A stretch of 64,000 nucleotides of DNA, from assembly GCF_963924675.1 (NCBI RefSeq), contig NC_089220.1, positions 169,804,761 to 169,868,760 of the forward strand. Direction: 5' to 3'. The translations under genes and the position numbers were made by a program. The notes under the pieces are model-generated. The model did not search any database. It had not been told where the DNA came from and saw only the letters and a list, made by a program, of their open reading frames with translations. Shown piece after piece: positions 8,558 to 20,621 of the stretch (position 1 is its first letter; every line of letters begins with the position of its first letter). Source of the DNA: Phocoena phocoena (taxonomy: Eukaryota > Chordata > Mammalia > Artiodactyla > Phocoenidae).

Positions 8558-9440
8558 ACAAAAAAAGAGAGATCATTTTGGTTTCTTTCCCCTCTCCCGC
8601 CCAGTATCAGCATGGACAGCCTATAATGATTATAGGAAAACAACCAGCAAAAGCCAAACTATGGGACAATAAAAAGATCGGGTTCTTTGGGTGGGGGTGG
8701 GGATGAATAGGCAGAGCACAGATTTCGGGCATTGAAAATACCCTTATGATATTATAATGATGGATACACGTCATTACACTTTTGCCTAAACCCATAGCAC
8801 GTATAACACCAGGAGTGAACTCTACGATAAACTATGCATTTGGGGTGATTCCAGTGTGTCAGTGCTAGTTGATCTTTGGCAAAAACCGCGCCGTTCTGGT
8901 GAATGATGACACCCAGGGTAAAGAAGTTGTTGACCCTGTTAAGGGGGAATTTGTGAGAGGAACTTTCGTCATGTTCTAAATGAGAGGTTTTCTGCTTGCA
9001 TTTTCTAGAATTTACTTTTTCTAGGTAGAGCTTTGCTTACTTACATAGCAAGTTAGTGTAATTAATTCACACATGAATTAATACATGACTTCAAGGGGAG
9101 TTTTCTTTTTGTACTCACCACCCTGACTTGGGAAATACAGCATGGGTCCTAGCAGCTCATGTCCAGGGCCAGATTTCATCAAAAGGAACACAATGTAGAC
9201 CAGAATCGATACTGCCAAGATTTTTCAAAAGCTTCAAACATACTTAAATTTTGTAAGACATTTTATGATTCATACAGCAATTTCACAAACTAGTGATCTT
9301 CACTCAAATCTATTGGGTAGATTTTATAAATCCCTACTTTTGTAGACAAGGACACTGAGTTCCAGGGTGGGTGACAGTTAATAACTGCTACCACGCCGAT
9401 AACTGAACCTAGGTGTGATACTGTGATTTATCAGAAATAT
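8558..9440. other. No gene; one probable old repeat at about 8770-8935
   Basis: The segment around 8795-8935 (AACACCAGGAGTGAACTCTA, AAACTATGCATTTGGGGTGA, GTGTCAGTGCTAGTTGATC) reads like a diverged copy of a common old mammalian L1-related 3' sequence, but I cannot name the subfamily. The remainder holds nothing I can assign. Confidence 0.45.
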
Positions 9441-10262
9441 ATATTTGGTCTTCAACCCTGTTCCTGGCACAGAGCTCCTAAAACCCTCGGATATCCTAAG
9501 TGATAAGGTGTCTTTTGTTATTCATAACAAGCCCCTTCAGCCACATCTGAGTTTATGTTAATGGAGTGACTTCTGGAAAGCCCCTAAGGACAGGGGTGGG
9601 GGAGGTGGGGGGCTGGTTGCCAGGGGAAACCACTGTGTTATTAGAGGGTTGCGACCTCCAGGAAGGGGAGAGGGGCTGGAGGTTGAATCAATCGCCAATG
9701 GCCAAGGATTTAATCAACGATGCCTACTTATTGAAGCCTCCATAAAAATACCAAAGCACGGGGTTCAGACAGCTTCCGGGTTGGTAAACACGGGGAGGTG
9801 CTGGGAGCGTGGTGCACAGAGAGGGCATGGAAAGTTTTCCTGCCTTCCCACATACCTTGCCCTATGCATCTCTTCCACCTGGCTGTTCCTGAGCTATATC
9901 CTTTTATGATCAACTAGTTATCTAGTAAGTTAACTGCTTTCCTGAGTTCTGTAAGCCACTCTAGCAAATTAATAGAACTTGAGGAGGGGGTGGTGGGAAC
10001 CTCTGACCTCCAGTAGGTCAATGCACAGGTGACAACCTGCACTTGCGACTGGCATCTGAAAAGGGTTGCGGGGGAGTCCTGTGGGACTGAACTCTTAACC
10101 TGTGGGATCTGATGCTATCTCCAGGTAGCTTCTCAATCTCAGAATTGCGTTAAATTGAGGGACATCCAGCTGGTGTCACAGAATTGCCTGATGTGTGGAA
10201 AACCCACACTTCTGGAGTCAGGAGTGAAGCAGTCTCGTAGCAGAGCACTGAGAGTAGAGGGG
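9440..10262 (+). repeat. Old LTR-like repeat, copy 1
   Basis: This shares an extended layout with 26540-27330: a CCTGGCACAGAGCTCCTAAA start, a CTTTTGTT block, CTGGAGGTTGAATCAATC, GGTTGGTAAACACG, ATGCATCTCTTCCACCTGGC, CCTGAGTTCTGTAAGCC, CTAGCAAATTAAT, GTGGGAACCTC, CTGGCATCTGAA and CTTAACCTGTGG. The unit of ~700-800 bp, with a TATCCTTTTATGATCAAC segment like a promoter/poly(A) area, resembles an old LTR. The family name is not certain. Divergence between the copies is high. Confidence 0.55.
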
Positions 10263-11095
10263 CAACGTGAGTGTTTTCCCTTTACACTCGGTTTTCCAAC
10301 TCCAAGCTGCACCCTACGCCCCTGAGATTTCTCAGCGCCTTGTTTCAGAAGCGATGGGGGGAGAACAGACATTCACATCTGTGTATCTTTCTCTTTGGAA
10401 CGCACGAAATGAGATGCTAGTCATTTTCCATGTCATCAAGAGTCAATACTTCTTATGACGGATCACAGAATCTCGGAAAATGTTTCTTTAATTAGCAGTG
10501 TTACTGACTTCGCAACATGTAGACGACTTCCCCAGGAAAGAGTCTGCTGGGTTAATGCAGTGTGACCTGATCCTATGTGAGGAATTCTCCTCCACCCACA
10601 GCTGGTTCTATGGAGATGAAAAACAGGCACACACCCTAAAACCCTGCCCCAGATGAGTGGCTTTGGGGGATGCTGAATTCCCAGCCGGGAGGACGCAACA
10701 AAAAGGGGGGACACTTGCCTTAGTTGTTCTGGCTGAATTTTACTGATGCTTCAGTGTGATGTTATTTCTGGCATCGTCTAGATTAGTGACTCAAAGACTG
10801 GTTTTAACTTGGGGAAAGTCTGCATCTGAGCAGATTTCATTTCTGTCTTCTCTTATCTCCTTCACTGAAATTCAACTAATTTAGTACTGTGCTGATCTAG
10901 TGGCAGAGACGCTAGAAAAATAAGTAAGATCTGACCTTCTCACTTGAGATGCCTCCCGTATGAGATGTGAGACATTCTGTAAACAATGCTGTTTGAAGGC
11001 ATAATGATAACAATAAAAAAGCAACCTAGGGATGCCGAAATTTAATATTTCATGGAGGAGTCTACCCTTCCATCCGACCTTTCTTCTGCTCTGTC
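10263..11095. other. Intergenic, nothing recognised
   Basis: No long ORF, no clear repeat and no RNA gene seen on either strand. Confidence 0.55.
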
Positions 11096-11099
11096 CTTT

Positions 11100-11350
11100 G
11101 CTCACCGTACCCTAGCCATCCTGTCTTCTTTCTCTTCCTAGAACAGGTCAAGTTTGTTTCTGCCTCAGGACTTTTGCACTTGCCCTTCCCTCTGCCCTCT
11201 GTTCTTTGCTTGCCTGGTTCTTTTTCATCATTTGGGTCTCAGCTCAGATGCCAGGTCAGGAAGTCCTTCCTGATGACCTTATCCTGCTTATTTGTTTAGT
11301 TACCATCTTTCTCGCCCAATAGCATGTAAGCTTCCCATATATATCCTTGA
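11100..11350 (+). repeat. L2-like fragment
   Basis: CTAGAACAGGTCAAGTT, CCTCAGGACTTTTGCACTTG, CTCAGCTCAGATGCCA and GAAGTCCTTCCTGATGACC follow the order of the L2 3' region. It is old and diverged. Edges are approximate. Confidence 0.65.
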
Positions 11351-12395
11351 GAGTCAAGAAGAAACTAAGCCATGAACACGCAGCACTAAAAAAAGACTGA
11401 GATTCAAAGTGAGAGAATAAAACAAGCCTGAGAATTGATCTTTGGTTTATCCATTAGATGGAATGAGCAGCAAGAGAAACTGGCAATGCAAGCTGAGAAG
11501 GAAGAGGAGGATAGCACAGGATGGAAGCCAAGGGTGCTGAGTGCCTCCAGGGAAAAGGGGATGAAAGCCACAGACACGTTAAGGAGGATGGGAACCTGGC
11601 ATTGGATGCAACAGGTGGCCAGTGGTGATGTTTGTGAGAAACAGGACAGGAGGGGCAGAGGCCAAGATCACAAGGGCTTAAGAAGTGGTTGGTGAGGATG
11701 CAGGGGACTCGAGGAACAGTGAGCTCCATCTGATGGCTGGCAGAGGAGGGAGGACAGAGTTCGTGTGCTATCTTGGAATCGTAGTGGCTTGAGAGGATGT
11801 ACTTCTGAGGTTAGATGGGGAGATCTCAGTTTGAGTGTAAACCAGGAGGAAGCCAAACCAGTGTTCAGGAAACACTGAAGATGAAAGAAGCAGAGGAGAG
11901 TTTATAGAGGCGAGGTCCTTCTGAAAGGGGTGAGAGAAGAAGGAGAGAAAGAGTACAAACGAAGGGCTTCCGCTAGCCACGTTTGGGGGTGGGGAATGTC
12001 ATCCTCATCCGTGGGAAAACATTAGGGATGGTCAGGTACTATGACCTAAAATTTTACAGACAAGTGATAGGTGAGAATAGCTGTTCTCTTTGCTTTTCCA
12101 TGTTTTGGAGTTAAGATGTTCTTTAACATTTTCGTCTTAAATTAGAAGTGGCTCACTTTAGAACCAATTAAATCTGGCTTAATTTAACATCTCTTAGACG
12201 AAGCAAGATTTTTTTTTTCCCCCACAACGTATATAGTTACCCACCCCTCTTCTTATGCTGTTTGTTTTCTGATTTTTCAGGTAATACGTGCTCTCCGTAA
12301 AAAAAAAAAAAAAAAAAGAATTGGAAAACACAGAAAAGTGGAAGGAAGTAAAAATGTATCTGTAATTCCACTACCCAGAAATAACTGTTATATTA
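11351..12395. other. G/A-rich intergenic stretch, no gene
   Basis: The region 11430-11970 is purine-rich on the plus strand and yields modest ORFs with no domain. It may be diverged L2. An A-run of about 18 lies at 12299-12317 after a CAGGTAATACGTGCTC segment that resembles old L1-derived sequence. Confidence 0.45.
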
Positions 12396-12396
12396 C

Positions 12397-12974
12397 AGCA
12401 TGGTGGCTTAAGAGCGTGAATTCCAGGAACATCTGCCATGGTTCAAATTTGGTTCTATTACTTCTTACAGAGGGACCCTCGCAAATTACATAAACTTTAA
12501 AGCTTTGGTGTCTTCATACGTAAAATGAAGACGGTGGGGGCTTCCCAGGTGGCGCAGTGGTTGAGAATCTGCCTGCTAATGCAGGGGACACGGGTTCGAG
12601 CCCTGGTCTGGGAAGATCCCACATGCCGCGGAACAACTAGGCCCGTGAGCCACAACAACTGAGCCTGTACGTCTGGAGCCTGTGCTCCGCAACAAGAGAG
12701 GCCGCGATACTGAGAGGCCTGAGCACCGCGATGAAGAGTGGCCCCTGCTTGCCACAACTAGAGAAAGCCCTCGCACAGAAACGAAGACCCAACACAGCCC
12801 AAAATAAATTAATTAATTAAAAAAAAAAAAGAATATCCTTAAAAAAAAAATGAAGATGATGGTAACAGCCACTGCCTAGCAGCACTGTGGTGAGGACTGA
12901 ATTACATGAAGATAAAATTATGGCTGAGAACACATCGCCTCGTACCTGACATATGGGAAGTACGGATATCCCAA
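12397..12974 (+). repeat. MIR split by a CHR SINE
   Basis: The left part (12397-12537) has the MIR features of a GGTTCAAATTTGGTTCTATTAC core and a GTCTTCATACGTAAAATGAAG motif. The right part (12847-about 12974) continues with GATGGTAACAGCCACTGCC, GTGAGGACTGAATTACATGAAG and CTGACATATGG. The SINE at 12538 separates them. Confidence 0.75.
12538..12846 (+). mobile_element. CHR-type SINE (tRNA-derived)
   Basis: The head GGGCTTCCCAGGTGGCGCAGTGG contains a pol III A box (TGGCGCAGTGG), and the B box GGTTCGAGCCC is at about 12593-12603. The body matches the other CHR SINEs here, ending in AATTAATTAA and an A-rich tail. A 16-bp target duplication with 2 mismatches flanks it (12522-12537 and 12847-12862). 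It inserted into a MIR. Diverged flanks suggest moderate age. Confidence 0.9.
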
Positions 12975-14715
12975 TTTTGCGATAACAGCGTTTTTCACCT
13001 GACTTTTCCATATAGATGTTCTCTTTGGGAAATGGGAATTTCTGTGCCTGAAGAGTTGTATATCCTATTTTTGTTCCCACATAACATTACCTTGTGAACA
13101 TTTTCCTATAACATGTGCAACATTTCCCTTTTTATTCTAAAGTGAGCTATGGCATGTTTCCTCAAAGAAATGAAAGAACTACGTATTGTCACTACCCTGG
13201 CAGGATCAACTATTTTTACCCTTTGTAAAACCTCAGAACTCAGCCTAGCATAATCAGACAAGAAGTTCACTTTGCAAAGAATCACCACAGGGCAGCTGCC
13301 CATCCTCATTCTTTCTTTACAAAAAAACAAATCGGGAGCAAAAATGAATGACCTAGAGCTGTGCTAGGAGGTCAGGGCAGAAACAGACCCAGATGTGTGC
13401 AGTCTTCACTTCTCCACCAAGTCCTCACTGCTCTTCTCTGGGCTGGGCTATGTTTGTACAGAAATAAACAAAAGGAGTGACCTCTTTCTGATCAGTTTCC
13501 TACGGTGCCCAGTGGCTCTGGCTGTTCATGTAACTGGAAAGCGACTCCAAGTGAGAATCACGGTCCCTGCACCCTCAGAGCTCGCCCAGACACAGGTGTC
13601 ACGGTCCCACGGCAGGACACCCCCATCCCCTCCTGCTGGCAGCCTGTGTGATTGGCTGGGGTCATCAGCCAAGCTCCTCCAAGGTCACACCTGGAGTATA
13701 TCACGGACCCGCACACTGGGGTCAGAAACCCCACACCAAACCCGCCCAGAGCGCCCGTGTGAAATGCAGGGTCTCAACGCTATCTTGACTCTGTTGTTAC
13801 CCTTTTAATTGGTGATACTTTAGGTCGCAGGTAGGCTAGAAATAATCAGCACATTGTCTTTAAAAGCAATTCGCATTTTCTCCTAATAAAGGACCTTGAC
13901 TCTGATTCCTTTAGCCATCTACGTGATTTTCTTTCTTGGACTGGCTCCATTTTTCAAACGTCATAGGATCTTAGCAAAGCATACGTCATATTCAGTGGTG
14001 TAAGGCAGTCATTCTACCCAGTTGGAATAATTCTGCTCCTAAATGCTATTTAATCATTCTTCTGACCCAAGCTCCTGAGGTGTAAACGCACGAAGAAGAA
14101 TCTGGTGGCTGGTGAGGCTGAAATACCGCAGGGGTGGAGAAAGCTCTCTCTGGCTCCAGGCACCTCTGTTCCCAGATGAGTGGTACTATTAGCCCATGGG
14201 CTTTCATGTGGGGCTAGGAGCTAACCCTTGAAGTCTGGCATGACAATTCCTTCCTTAATTAAAAACACATCGTAAAAAACAAAAACAAAAACACATTGTA
14301 ATAGCAGCGGCGTTGCCTGATGGCAGGCTTACTTGCCGACATGGACCCAGTGCCCTGCCGAGGTCTACTTTGTTTTAGAGTTTCTAGTGTATTAAAGGCC
14401 CTACAGAAAAACCGTGCTCCATACGTGGAGATACCCAGCCTTCCAGAAAGGCACAACTCGGGGGAAGGTGGGTATTGATCAGTAATCAGTGCTGGGAGAA
14501 GAACACAGTTCTTATATATAACGCAGTACGTCAAAAGTATATTTCTATATTTTTCAGGCTCTCCCACTCTTGGTTTGAAATTGGTAGTGCATGTGAAAAT
14601 TGTCAAGGTGGTTTTTATTTTAAGCCTTTTCACACTTATCTCTATAGCTGCTGCAAAGGGCCTTCCTAGCAAAGCTAGACTTCCATGAGTGCTTAAGTGA
14701 CAAATGAAGGATTAA
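12975..14715. other. Intergenic, no gene recognised
   Basis: Two 137-codon ORFs (13395-13808 plus, 14259-14672 minus) have no recognisable domains and low-complexity or mixed composition, so I do not call them. 12975-13140 may be old L1-derived sequence. Confidence 0.5.
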
Positions 14716-14717
14716 TA

Positions 14718-14930
14718 ACAGAATGACTACCCTTTACTGAGCATCTCGTGTGTGTCTACAATATGCTGAGTGCTTTAGGTAGGCTATCTTATCCTCAAAA
14801 CGATCTTAACAAGAAATCGATTTGCACCCCCATTCTACAGAAGAGGAAACCGAAGCTCATGACAACTAAGGAGCCTGCCAAGTTCATGCAACAGGTAGAT
14901 GGTGGACCTGTATTTGATGGAGACAGGTAA
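14718..14930 (-). repeat. MIR, reverse orientation
   Basis: CCTTTACTGAGCATCTC, GCTGAGTGCTTTAGG, CCCCCATTCTACAGAAGAGG and GAAACCGAAGCTC match the reverse complement of the MIR core. Diverged. Edges are approximate. Confidence 0.75.
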
Positions 14931-14989
14931 TCTGGACCTGTATCAGTTTGACACCAAAGTCCCTGCGCATCTCAGATACGCCACGATGC

Positions 14990-15640
14990 TAATCTCAAAT
15001 TACAAGCGGCTCTCCTATATTTACTGCAGCATTACTTACAATAGCTAAGACATGGAAACAAACTAAGTTTCTGTAGTGATGGATACATAGAGAACTTGTG
15101 GTATAAATACACAATGGAATCTTATTCACCCATGAAAAGAAGGAAATCCAGCCATTTGTGACGACGTGGGTGGACCTTGAGGGTGTCAGACAGAGAAAGA
15201 CAAATAATGTATGATGTCTCTTATGTGTGGAATCTAAAAAACACAACAAAAACACCCCCACAAACTCATAGAAAAAGAGATCATATTTGTGGTTTCCAGA
15301 GCCAGGGCTGGGAGCCGGGAGGAACTGGAGGCAGGCGGTCAAAAGGTACAAACTTCAGTTACAAGATAAATAATACTAGGGGTGTAATTTAATGCACAGC
15401 GTGATGACTGTAGTTAACACTGCTGTATGGTGATGAAAGCTGTTAAAAGAGTAAACCCCAGGAGTTCTCATCACAAGGGAAAAAGAGTTTTTTTCTTTTT
15501 GGGAGGTATCTATTCAAGACGATGGATGTTCACGAAACTTATGGTGGTAATCACTTAACAATATGTGTAAGTCAAATCATTAGGCTATATGTCTTAAACT
15601 GCTATATGCCAGTTATATCTCAAGAAAACTGGAAAAAAAA
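14990..15640 (+). mobile_element. L1 3' fragment, older
   Basis: This holds the end of L1 ORF2 and its 3' UTR: TTTACTGCAGCATTACTTAC, ACACAATGGAATCTTATTCA, GACGTGGGTGGACCTTGAGG, CAGAGAAAGACAAATAATG and GTGTGGAATCTAAAAAACAC. It ends in AAGAAAACTGGAAAAAAAAA. It is 5' truncated, with stops throughout the coding part. Confidence 0.85.
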
Positions 15641-15644
15641 AACT

Positions 15645-16395
15645 ACTAGCTGAAAAAATAAGAAAATAATCGTGGCTGTATGGCTGTGTATTTTTCCCAG
15701 TGGCACAGAAAATGGATTGAGCGGTGAGTTTTAAGAGTCAAATGAATTGACGTGCATTCCTGAGCATCAATAATGATTTGGAGAACAGTACAGAATTGGA
15801 GGAGAAAAACAAAACGAATGGACTCCTTCTGAGTCTTGGCCCTCAGCAAGCGCCTGGGAGGGGCAGAAGCAGGAGATCTGGAGCATTTTTGAAAACAGAT
15901 TCACAACGAGTTCGGCATTCAGCTCCGAGCCTCCCTCCAGCCGCCACACCGGGTACTTCCTCAGTTCCTGAGAACTGAGTGTCTGCTTATCCAGAACATT
16001 CTTGTTAAACAACTGGCTAAGAAAGTCATGGAGAGCATCAATAGGCCCTGAACCACAGGGCAACCCAAACGGTCAGTGAATAACAAGATCGGCGCTCTCT
16101 CCGGAGGTTGTTCTCTGCCTCTGTACAGATGCGGGTGGGAAGGGAAGTGTGTCTTGAAGGGTAAAGATTCAACACATAGGCAGGTACTTCTGAGAGGCTC
16201 TACTGCCTGACTGTTGCTGTTTATTAATCTTTCCACTTCTCTCTGGCTTCTACTTTATCATAAGCAGAGTCTAAAGAAAAAGGAGGGAGTGTAAACCCTC
16301 CTTTGCTGGGGAGAGCACGGTGTCTCACATTCAGAATCTAGCTGGAAATTGGGAGTCCTTGGTGTTATTTCTAGCTGTGATAGTAATTCATGGGG
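15645..16395. other. Intergenic, nothing recognised
   Basis: ORFs up to 98 codons on the minus strand lack domains. No repeat assigned. Confidence 0.5.
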
Positions 16396-16399
16396 TTGA

Positions 16400-16915
16400 G
16401 CAAATCACTAGTATTTTCCTGCTTTCAGTTCCCCCTTCCATTCAGTCCTGTTCTGGTCCTTGTATCTCTTTGGCCCCCAGCTCTCCCTCTCTCCCTCTGT
16501 ACTATAAGCCCCACTTAGAAAGTGGATCATATATGGTAACTGTGAATACATCCGACGTTGTTTCTCTCACACCTTTTCCCACACTTGCAATAATTTTTCT
16601 ATCTGGGAACCTTCCCTTCACCTATAGCCTTGCTAAATCCTGTCTGGTCTTTGTCTTCCTCCCTGAATCCGGCTCTGAGCCCTGGTCCCTCCTTTCTCTG
16701 AAATCTAACAGGATTTGTTGTCTGAACTTCTCACTTGGCATCTATCGCCTACTGCCACACATCCCTAGTTATCTTTTTACTACTTACCTGACTGATTTAC
16801 CTGGCTGCTTTGAAACCTGTAGCAAATACCTTAACCTAGCCTTTTGTTTTTCTCTCAGTATTAGCACACTGACTGGCACGGGACTGAGTCAATGTTTGTT
16901 GATTGAAATGTAAAA
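16400..16915 (+). repeat. L2-like fragment
   Basis: A pyrimidine-rich body ends in ACTGACTGGCACGGGACTGA and CAATGTTTGTTGATTGAAAT, which matches the L2 3' end pattern. The 197-codon ORF at 16320-16913 reads through this repeat and is not a gene. Confidence 0.6.
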
Positions 16916-16919
16916 CAGC

Positions 16920-17125
16920 CATGTTAACAACGGCAATGGCCACCTTTTATTGAATGCTTCCTGCCCACCAGATTGATGCTAAGAGCTTTATGTCAATATC
17001 TCACTCATGACGACACAATTTTGAGGTCTTATTTATCCCCATTTTACAGTGGAGGAAACTGCAGCTCAGTAACAAGATAACGATCGCACAGCTATTACAT
17101 GTTGGCACTGAGATTCAGCCCTAGA
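16920..17125 (-). repeat. MIR, reverse orientation
   Basis: CCTTTTATTGAATGCTTCCT, GCTAAGAGCTTTATG, TATCCCCATTTTACAG and GAGGAAACTGCAGCTCAG are the reverse complement of the MIR core. Confidence 0.8.
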
Positions 17126-17344
17126 GCTACAGGGTTCCATCAGTGCCATGCTACCCTGCCCCAAGCAAGAGCTATGTGATGACTGACTAAAACAACAATG
17201 ACACAAGGCAGGGACATTGCCAGTTACGGCTAACGTGGCTGTAGACAGGTGACCGTGAGACTGAAACAGAAGCAAGGAGATAATGCAAGGATTCCATGAA
17301 AACAGCTTTGCAGTTAGCGGTTTCTCATACGGGACCTCCCCAGT

Positions 17345-17581
17345 GCCTCATGCTTCAAACTCTGAACTCCGAAGTCAAACTGACTGGGCTTGAATCTTGC
17401 CTCCACAGTTCACCAGCTGTCTGACCTTGGGTGAGTGACATTAAGCTCCTGGCGACTCAGTTTCCTCGGGTACAAACGTGGACAATCATGGAACCCTCTC
17501 GTATTGTTGCCTTGAAGATTAAATATATACATGTGAAAGGCACATATGTGGAGCCTGAAATAAATGTCAGCTATTATTATC
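17345..17581 (+). repeat. MIR, forward orientation
   Basis: CTGACTGGGCTTGAATCTTG, CTGTCTGACCTTGGGTGAGT, CTCAGTTTCCTCGGG, GAAGATTAAATATATACATG and TGTCAGCTATTATTAT cover nearly the whole MIR consensus. Its 3' end directly abuts the target site of the SINE at 17593. Confidence 0.85.
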
Positions 17582-17592
17582 AAGAATCTCTA

Positions 17593-17886
17593 GGACTTCC
17601 CTGGTGGCGCAGTGGTTGAGAATCCACCTGCCAATGCAGGGGACACGGGTTCGATCCCTGGTCTGGGAAGATCCACATGCCGAGGAGCCACTAAGCCCGT
17701 GCGCCACAACTACTGAGCCCATGTGCCGCAACTACTGAGCCCATGTGCCGCAACTACTGAGCCCTACATGCTGCAGCCCATGCTCCTAGAGGTCGTGCTC
17801 CACAATGAAAGTGTAGCCCTTGCTCGCCGCAACTAGAGAAAGCCCACACACAGCAACGAAGACCCAATGCAGCCAGAAAAAAAAAA
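17593..17886 (+). mobile_element. CHR-type SINE with internal 22-bp tandem repeats
   Basis: The head ACTTCCCTGGTGGCGCAGTGG has an A box, and the B box GGTTCGATCCC follows. An 11-bp target duplication (17582-17592 and 17887-17897, 1 mismatch) flanks it. The body has two 22-bp units at 17707-17728 and 17729-17750 plus most of a third to 17770, built on CAACTACTGAGCCC. It ends in CCAGAAAAAAAAAA. Confidence 0.9.
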
Positions 17887-17897
17887 AAGAACCTCTA

Positions 17898-18220
17898 ACT
17901 TAGACCAAAGTAATAGAATCTAGGCTGAAAGGCAGAAACGGTTGTGTATTTCACTAGATTTCAAGCAATGGGAAGAGCTCTGTTTTTATCCTTCAATCCT
18001 GAACAAAACAAGGAAACTGCCGGTAGGGAGTTTTAGAAGAGAGAGACAGGCCACCCAAGGACTGCATCTCAAGGATTACCACATATGCCAATGCCACGCT
18101 GACCTGAAACTCATCACTCAAATGGCTGTAGGAACCAAGGGTGGCAACAGGAGGGACCTCCTGGTGATAGATGATTAATGCTGCAGTATGTGAATAGGGG
18201 TTTTCTACAATCACTAAACA
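17898..18220. other. Intergenic, nothing recognised
   Basis: Short ORFs only; no repeat assigned. Confidence 0.5.
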
Positions 18221-18221
18221 T

Positions 18222-18410
18222 CTGGCCTCTGATTGTTTCTTACGAGCTGTGTGACCTTGAACTGGGCGACCTAACCTCCCTTTTCTTACCTATAAAGTGG
18301 GATGATCATTGTAGGATCATGGAGAAAATTAATGTATATGTAAAGCGCTTGGAACAGAACTCAACAAACACCTTCATTTTATTTTACTTTTATAGTTATC
18401 ACCAGTCTAG
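18222..18410 (+). repeat. MIR, forward orientation
   Basis: GAGCTGTGTGACCTTGAACT, TTACCTATAAAGTGGGATGA, TGTAAAGCGCTTGGAACAGA and TTTTATAGTTATC match the MIR 3' half. Confidence 0.8.
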
Positions 18411-19545
18411 ACACATAGTTTCCTTGGGTGGTTGAGATGTAGCCTCAACAGAAGAGAAGAGATTACTCTTGACTAAGTTAACAAGATTCCCCAGCACTTC
18501 AAGTATTTCATTCTACTAAGTGGCTTAAATAAGGGAATTTTAGTAGACAGCATGGGCTGGAATTCTCACAGTCTCTTCTCCGCAACCCCCTCCTTGGTAA
18601 TCAGATAACGTCTATCCGCATTCTTCAAGAGCTGGGATTTTTTTTTTTTTTTAGGATTTGATCTCAATACCCTGCAGAGACCTTTTAGAGGAAGGCCAGG
18701 TTGTGACACACAGCCGAGCCAATTCTTTTGCAAGGGTTTAGCTACGGCTTCATGGGCACGGGAGGAAACGAAATATAACCTCAGGTGTTAAAGGAGGTCA
18801 AACCCGCCTCATGGGGGTCCTCCATGCCTGCCTCTGAGCATACAGTGAGGGCTGGCACTTGTGTCCTTCTACTGCCAAGCCTGGATCACAGCCCTCAAAC
18901 GAGGTGTCAGCTGCAATTTGGCGCCCAGGGCTGAAGAGCAACAAGCATATCCTCTTGCTCCAAAAACGCTGGGGGGGCGGGGGGTGCCCTGTGCTCTGGG
19001 CTTGGCCAAGAGAGAAAGCAAACTGCAGGTTATTTGGCCCAGACCGGCAGACACGGTGCAAAAGCCTCAGTGGCCACCCTGAAACAGGGAAATCACAAAC
19101 CAAACGCTCGCCTAGGGAAGCACCAACAAAGCTGCCTGGTGTGGGAGAGGCAGTCCCCACACTTGGATCCTGGCTCCACAGGGAGGAGAGAACAGAGGGC
19201 CCTTCAGATTTCTAGGAACCACCAATCTTGGGACTTTCATTCAGCACTAGGTCTCCGGAGGCCACCGCTACCTAAGACACCAAAATTGCCTACTTAGATC
19301 TCGGGTCGTAGCTTGTTTATTTCCTGACACAATTGCCGGTCAAAAGACTTCCTTAAATTTCCCCTAGAAACTTAAAGGACGCTCATGAAGAATACTCTTG
19401 TACAAATTTGGAAACTGAGTATTTTTTTCTTCTTTCAGAAGTTAAAGAATATTGTTTTATATCCCCATTCATTTCTCAGAGGAGAGGATACGAAAGGCTC
19501 AGGTACCTTTAAATTTGTTTTCATTTTGTAGCCAATGAATAAATT
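18411..19545. other. Intergenic; G+C-rich at 18800-19290, no gene called
   Basis: Overlapping ORFs of 87-120 codons occur on both strands at 18798-19297. None has a domain I recognise and opposite-strand ORFs of similar length suggest composition rather than coding. A T-run lies at about 18640-18652. Confidence 0.45.
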
Positions 19546-19725
19546 AATAATAATGGCTTAACATCTATTGTGCTGGTACTATTTATCAGGCTTGGTCTAA
19601 GTATTTTATATATAATGCCTCATTCAATCCTAAAGATGACTATAAGTGGTAAATAGAGTTATTTCTGTTTCCGGATAAGAAGATTTGGTCTGGGGACTGG
19701 GATTTTATACTGAATTCACTGACTC
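19546..19725 (-). repeat. MIR, reverse orientation
   Basis: AATAATGGCTTAACATCTAT, GGCTTGGTCTAAGTATTTTA, GCCTCATTCAATCCTAAAGA and GTTTCCGGATAAGAAGA are the reverse complement of MIR. Diverged. Confidence 0.7.
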
Positions 19726-19729
19726 AGGG

Positions 19730-20110
19730 CACAAGCCCTAAACCCTTTGTGATAGGCAGACCAGCTGCCCATCCACCGGATCTTCCCAGCATCTCTAACG
19801 GTTGGGGGTTGGCCATGTGACCACCTTCTGGTCAATGGGACGTGAGTATAAGGGAAGAGTTCTATTTCTAGGTCTGACCTAGAAAAACTCTCAGGCGTGC
19901 TTCCCTTCCATGTTCCTCTTTACTAAATAAATAGGTCACTGAGACCCTAGAGGAGGGATGAGTCACAAGTTGACCCTGAACGATCCTGGGGAAGGCCGTC
20001 TAGCAACCAGAACATGTTGGACTTATTATGAGTGAGAACTAAGAGAATTGCTGTTGTGATAAGTCACCGAGATTCCCAAGGTATCTACTGCAGAAGCCCA
20101 ACTTACTTTA
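19730..20110 (+). repeat. Probable old LTR-like or L1-like repeat
   Basis: GGCCATGTGACCACCTTCTG, GGTCAATGGGACGTGAG, GAACTAAGAGAATTGCTG and GATAAGTCACCGAGATT look like a widespread old mammalian repeat that ends in a phrase like GTTAAGCCACTGAGATT. I cannot name the family with confidence. Confidence 0.4.
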
Positions 20111-20620
20111 ATTCACGCACCCTTTGAGAAAAATGAATCGACTGTCCACAGTTAAAACATTATTGTTAGTGGACCCTTAGGGCAGAACTGCCACCTAGTT
20201 CTACAATGTAAGTTTTCTCTCAAAATACAGGGTGTGCAACCATAATAAGGAGATTCTCCTCCAACTTAGGGAGATGATAAAGAGACCCCAGGCCCTGCTT
20301 CCATCTTCCAAAGAAGGTTAGCATGACGTGAAAATAATCAGATTGCACAATCATCGTTTATTAGGAACCCATCTGGTGTGGGGATGAGCTCATACCCTTG
20401 AGAATAAAGGAAATTTCCAGCTGAGGCTGGAGGGTGAGGCTTCCAGAACGGGCCAGCTGTTTTCAGAAGGTCCAGTGCTAGGTTAGGACAAGGCTCGTGA
20501 AGAGCGACCAGTGATGCTACGGTCACCACTATTGTAAATGATATAAATCACATTACACTTATGACGTAAGGATGCATGATTGTTAGCCGAACAAATTCAG
20601 TCTAATTGTCTTCCTTTTTT
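20111..20620. other. Intergenic, nothing recognised
   Basis: No ORF or repeat that I can assign. Confidence 0.5.
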
Positions 20621-20621
20621 C

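Noticed and set aside
12538..12620. tRNA-like A and B boxes
   Set aside because: They belong to a tRNA-derived SINE, not a tRNA gene; the body does not form a tRNA.
13395..13808. 137-codon ORF, plus strand
   Set aside because: No domain or repeat match, ordinary composition, and no splice evidence.
16320..16913. 197-codon ORF with hydrophobic stretches
   Set aside because: It runs through an L2-like repeat and ends at that repeat's 3' end.
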